Source: Mariprofundaceae bacterium (GTDB lineage: Bacteria > Pseudomonadota > Zetaproteobacteria > Mariprofundales > Mariprofundaceae). From it: a stretch of 6,972 nucleotides of DNA. Under the pieces are notes generated by a model that saw nothing but the letters and a program-made list of their open reading frames with translations, did not search any database and had not been told where the DNA came from. Each line of letters starts with the position of its first letter. Position 1 is the stretch's first letter. The DNA is taken from assembly GCA_013139875.1 (NCBI GenBank), contig WSZY01000153.1:1-6972 (forward strand), read 5' to 3'. Both the position numbers and the translations under genes were made by a program. Below are positions 6,279 to 6,972 of this stretch, one piece after another.

Positions 6279-6962
6279 ATGGCGCTGATAGAAGCAGCAG
6301 GTCTGCATAAGCACTACAGCAGTGGTGAGACAGAGGTGAAAGCCCTTGATGGTGTTGAGTTGAGCCTCGAGAAGGGCGATTTTTCCGTGCTTTCAGGCCG
6401 CTCCGGCTCAGGCAAAACGACCCTGCTGAATATGGTGGGCACACTGGACAGCCCTGATGCGGGCAAGCTCTCCATCGCAGGGGAGGATGTGCTGGCGCTG
6501 AGTCGCGGGGAGCGGGCCGCGTTCCGGCTTGCTCATATTGGCTTTGTCTTTCAGGCATACAATCTGATTCGGGTACTCTCAGCCCGTGAGAATGTCGCCT
6601 ACGTGCTTCAACTGCAGGGCATACCGGCAAAAGAGCGACTCGGCATTGCCGACCAATGGCTGGAGAAGGTGGGTCTGAAAGGGTTGGAGCGCCGTCGGCC
6701 TGACCAGCTTTCCGGCGGGCAGCAGCAGCGTATTGCCGTTGCACGGGCTCTGGTGACACATCCCGATATTGTGCTGGCGGATGAGCCTACGGCGAACCTC
6801 GACTCGCATACCGGCGAGGCATTGATTGATTTGATGCGCAGCCTTAATGAAGAGCTTGGCATGACTTTTCTGATTGCATCCCATGATCCGGTTGTTATGG
6901 ATGCAGCGCATCAGCTCTATACGATGCAGGATGGTAAAATTGTGAGGCTGGATTTACGCTAA
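6279..6962 (+). CDS. ABC transporter ATP-binding protein, LolD/MacB type
   Basis: This is the cytoplasmic ATPase that drives the two permeases, 227 residues, the usual size for LolD-like subunits and complete. All nucleotide-binding motifs are intact: Walker A GRSGSGKT (40-47, Lys46), Q-loop Gln92 in FVFQAYNL, signature LSGGQQQR (144-151), Walker B IVLADEP (164-170) with catalytic Glu169, D-loop ANLD (172-175) and H-loop His202 in ASHD. The N-terminal pattern LHKHYSSGETEVKALDGV is typical of the LolD/MacB/FtsE group. The start has GGAGA (6270-6274) with a four-base gap to the ATG. It is last in the operon, unlike lolCDE, where the ATPase gene lies between the two permease genes. Only ten bases follow its stop in the window, so whether the operon continues is unknown. 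Confidence 0.93.
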   Translation: MALIEAAGLHKHYSSGETEVKALDGVELSLEKGDFSVLSGRSGSGKTTLLNMVGTLDSPDAGKLSIAGEDVLALSRGERAAFRLAHIGFVFQAYNLIRVLSARENVAYVLQLQGIPAKERLGIADQWLEKVGLKGLERRRPDQLSGGQQQRIAVARALVTHPDIVLADEPTANLDSHTGEALIDLMRSLNEELGMTFLIASHDPVVMDAAHQLYTMQDGKIVRLDLR

Positions 6963-6972
6963 CGTGGCTGCT

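Noticed and set aside
6268..6288. Six-codon ORF starting at ATG 6268, overlapping the ATPase start
   Set aside because: It has no ribosome site of its own, and its first bases form part of the ATPase SD; it is most likely chance.
6136..6759. A 207-codon minus-strand open frame crossing the structured gap and most of the ATPase gene
   Set aside because: It lies antisense to a clear ABC ATPase with intact motifs, is rich in Pro, Arg, Ser and Cys as expected of a shadow frame, and has no ribosome site or known domain.
1..6972. CRISPR array, tRNA, rRNA, integrase or transposase
   Set aside because: No regularly spaced repeats, no cloverleaf or rRNA-like segment and no recombinase motifs were seen on either strand.

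Overview
The window looks like a piece of a Gram-negative bacterial chromosome, probably a proteobacterium of moderate GC content. One gene encodes an exported protein related to LolA, which only makes sense in a cell with an outer membrane, and the codon use and Shine-Dalgarno sites are proteobacterial in style. I cannot name the genus from sequence alone; a marine gamma- or zetaproteobacterium would fit, but that is a guess.

Layout. Positions 1-74 hold what may be the first 24 codons of a minus-strand gene that leaves the window on the left. Positions 75-226 are intergenic and carry two hairpins: a long REP-like palindrome (108-143) and a smaller one (149-174). Positions 227-2662 encode an 811-residue CPA1/NhaP-type sodium/proton antiporter with a long cytoplasmic region and a C-terminal cyclic-nucleotide-binding domain. 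Positions 2663-2894 are a regulatory-looking gap with several nested palindromes and a well-placed 11-codon leader ORF. From 2895 to the right edge runs one four-gene operon on the plus strand: a LolA-like periplasmic protein (2895-3662), two homologous FtsX/LolC/LolE-type permeases (3665-4882 and 4885-6132), and a LolD/MacB-type ATPase (6279-6962).

How the genes fit together. The two permeases and the ATPase should form a heteromeric type VII (mechanotransmission) ABC transporter in the inner membrane. The co-encoded LolA-like protein is a plausible periplasmic carrier for a lipid or lipoprotein cargo. This resembles Lol lipoprotein sorting, but with a different gene order and a LolA-like protein of a distinct, longer family, so it is better viewed as a parallel Lol-like export route of unknown cargo than as the housekeeping LolCDE. 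The first three genes are separated by only 2 nt each. The ATPase is set apart by 146 nt that can fold into a compact three-way junction ending just before its ribosome binding site. That gap is the most unexplained part of the window.

The antiporter is probably a separate transcription unit. No convincing intrinsic terminator was found after any gene.
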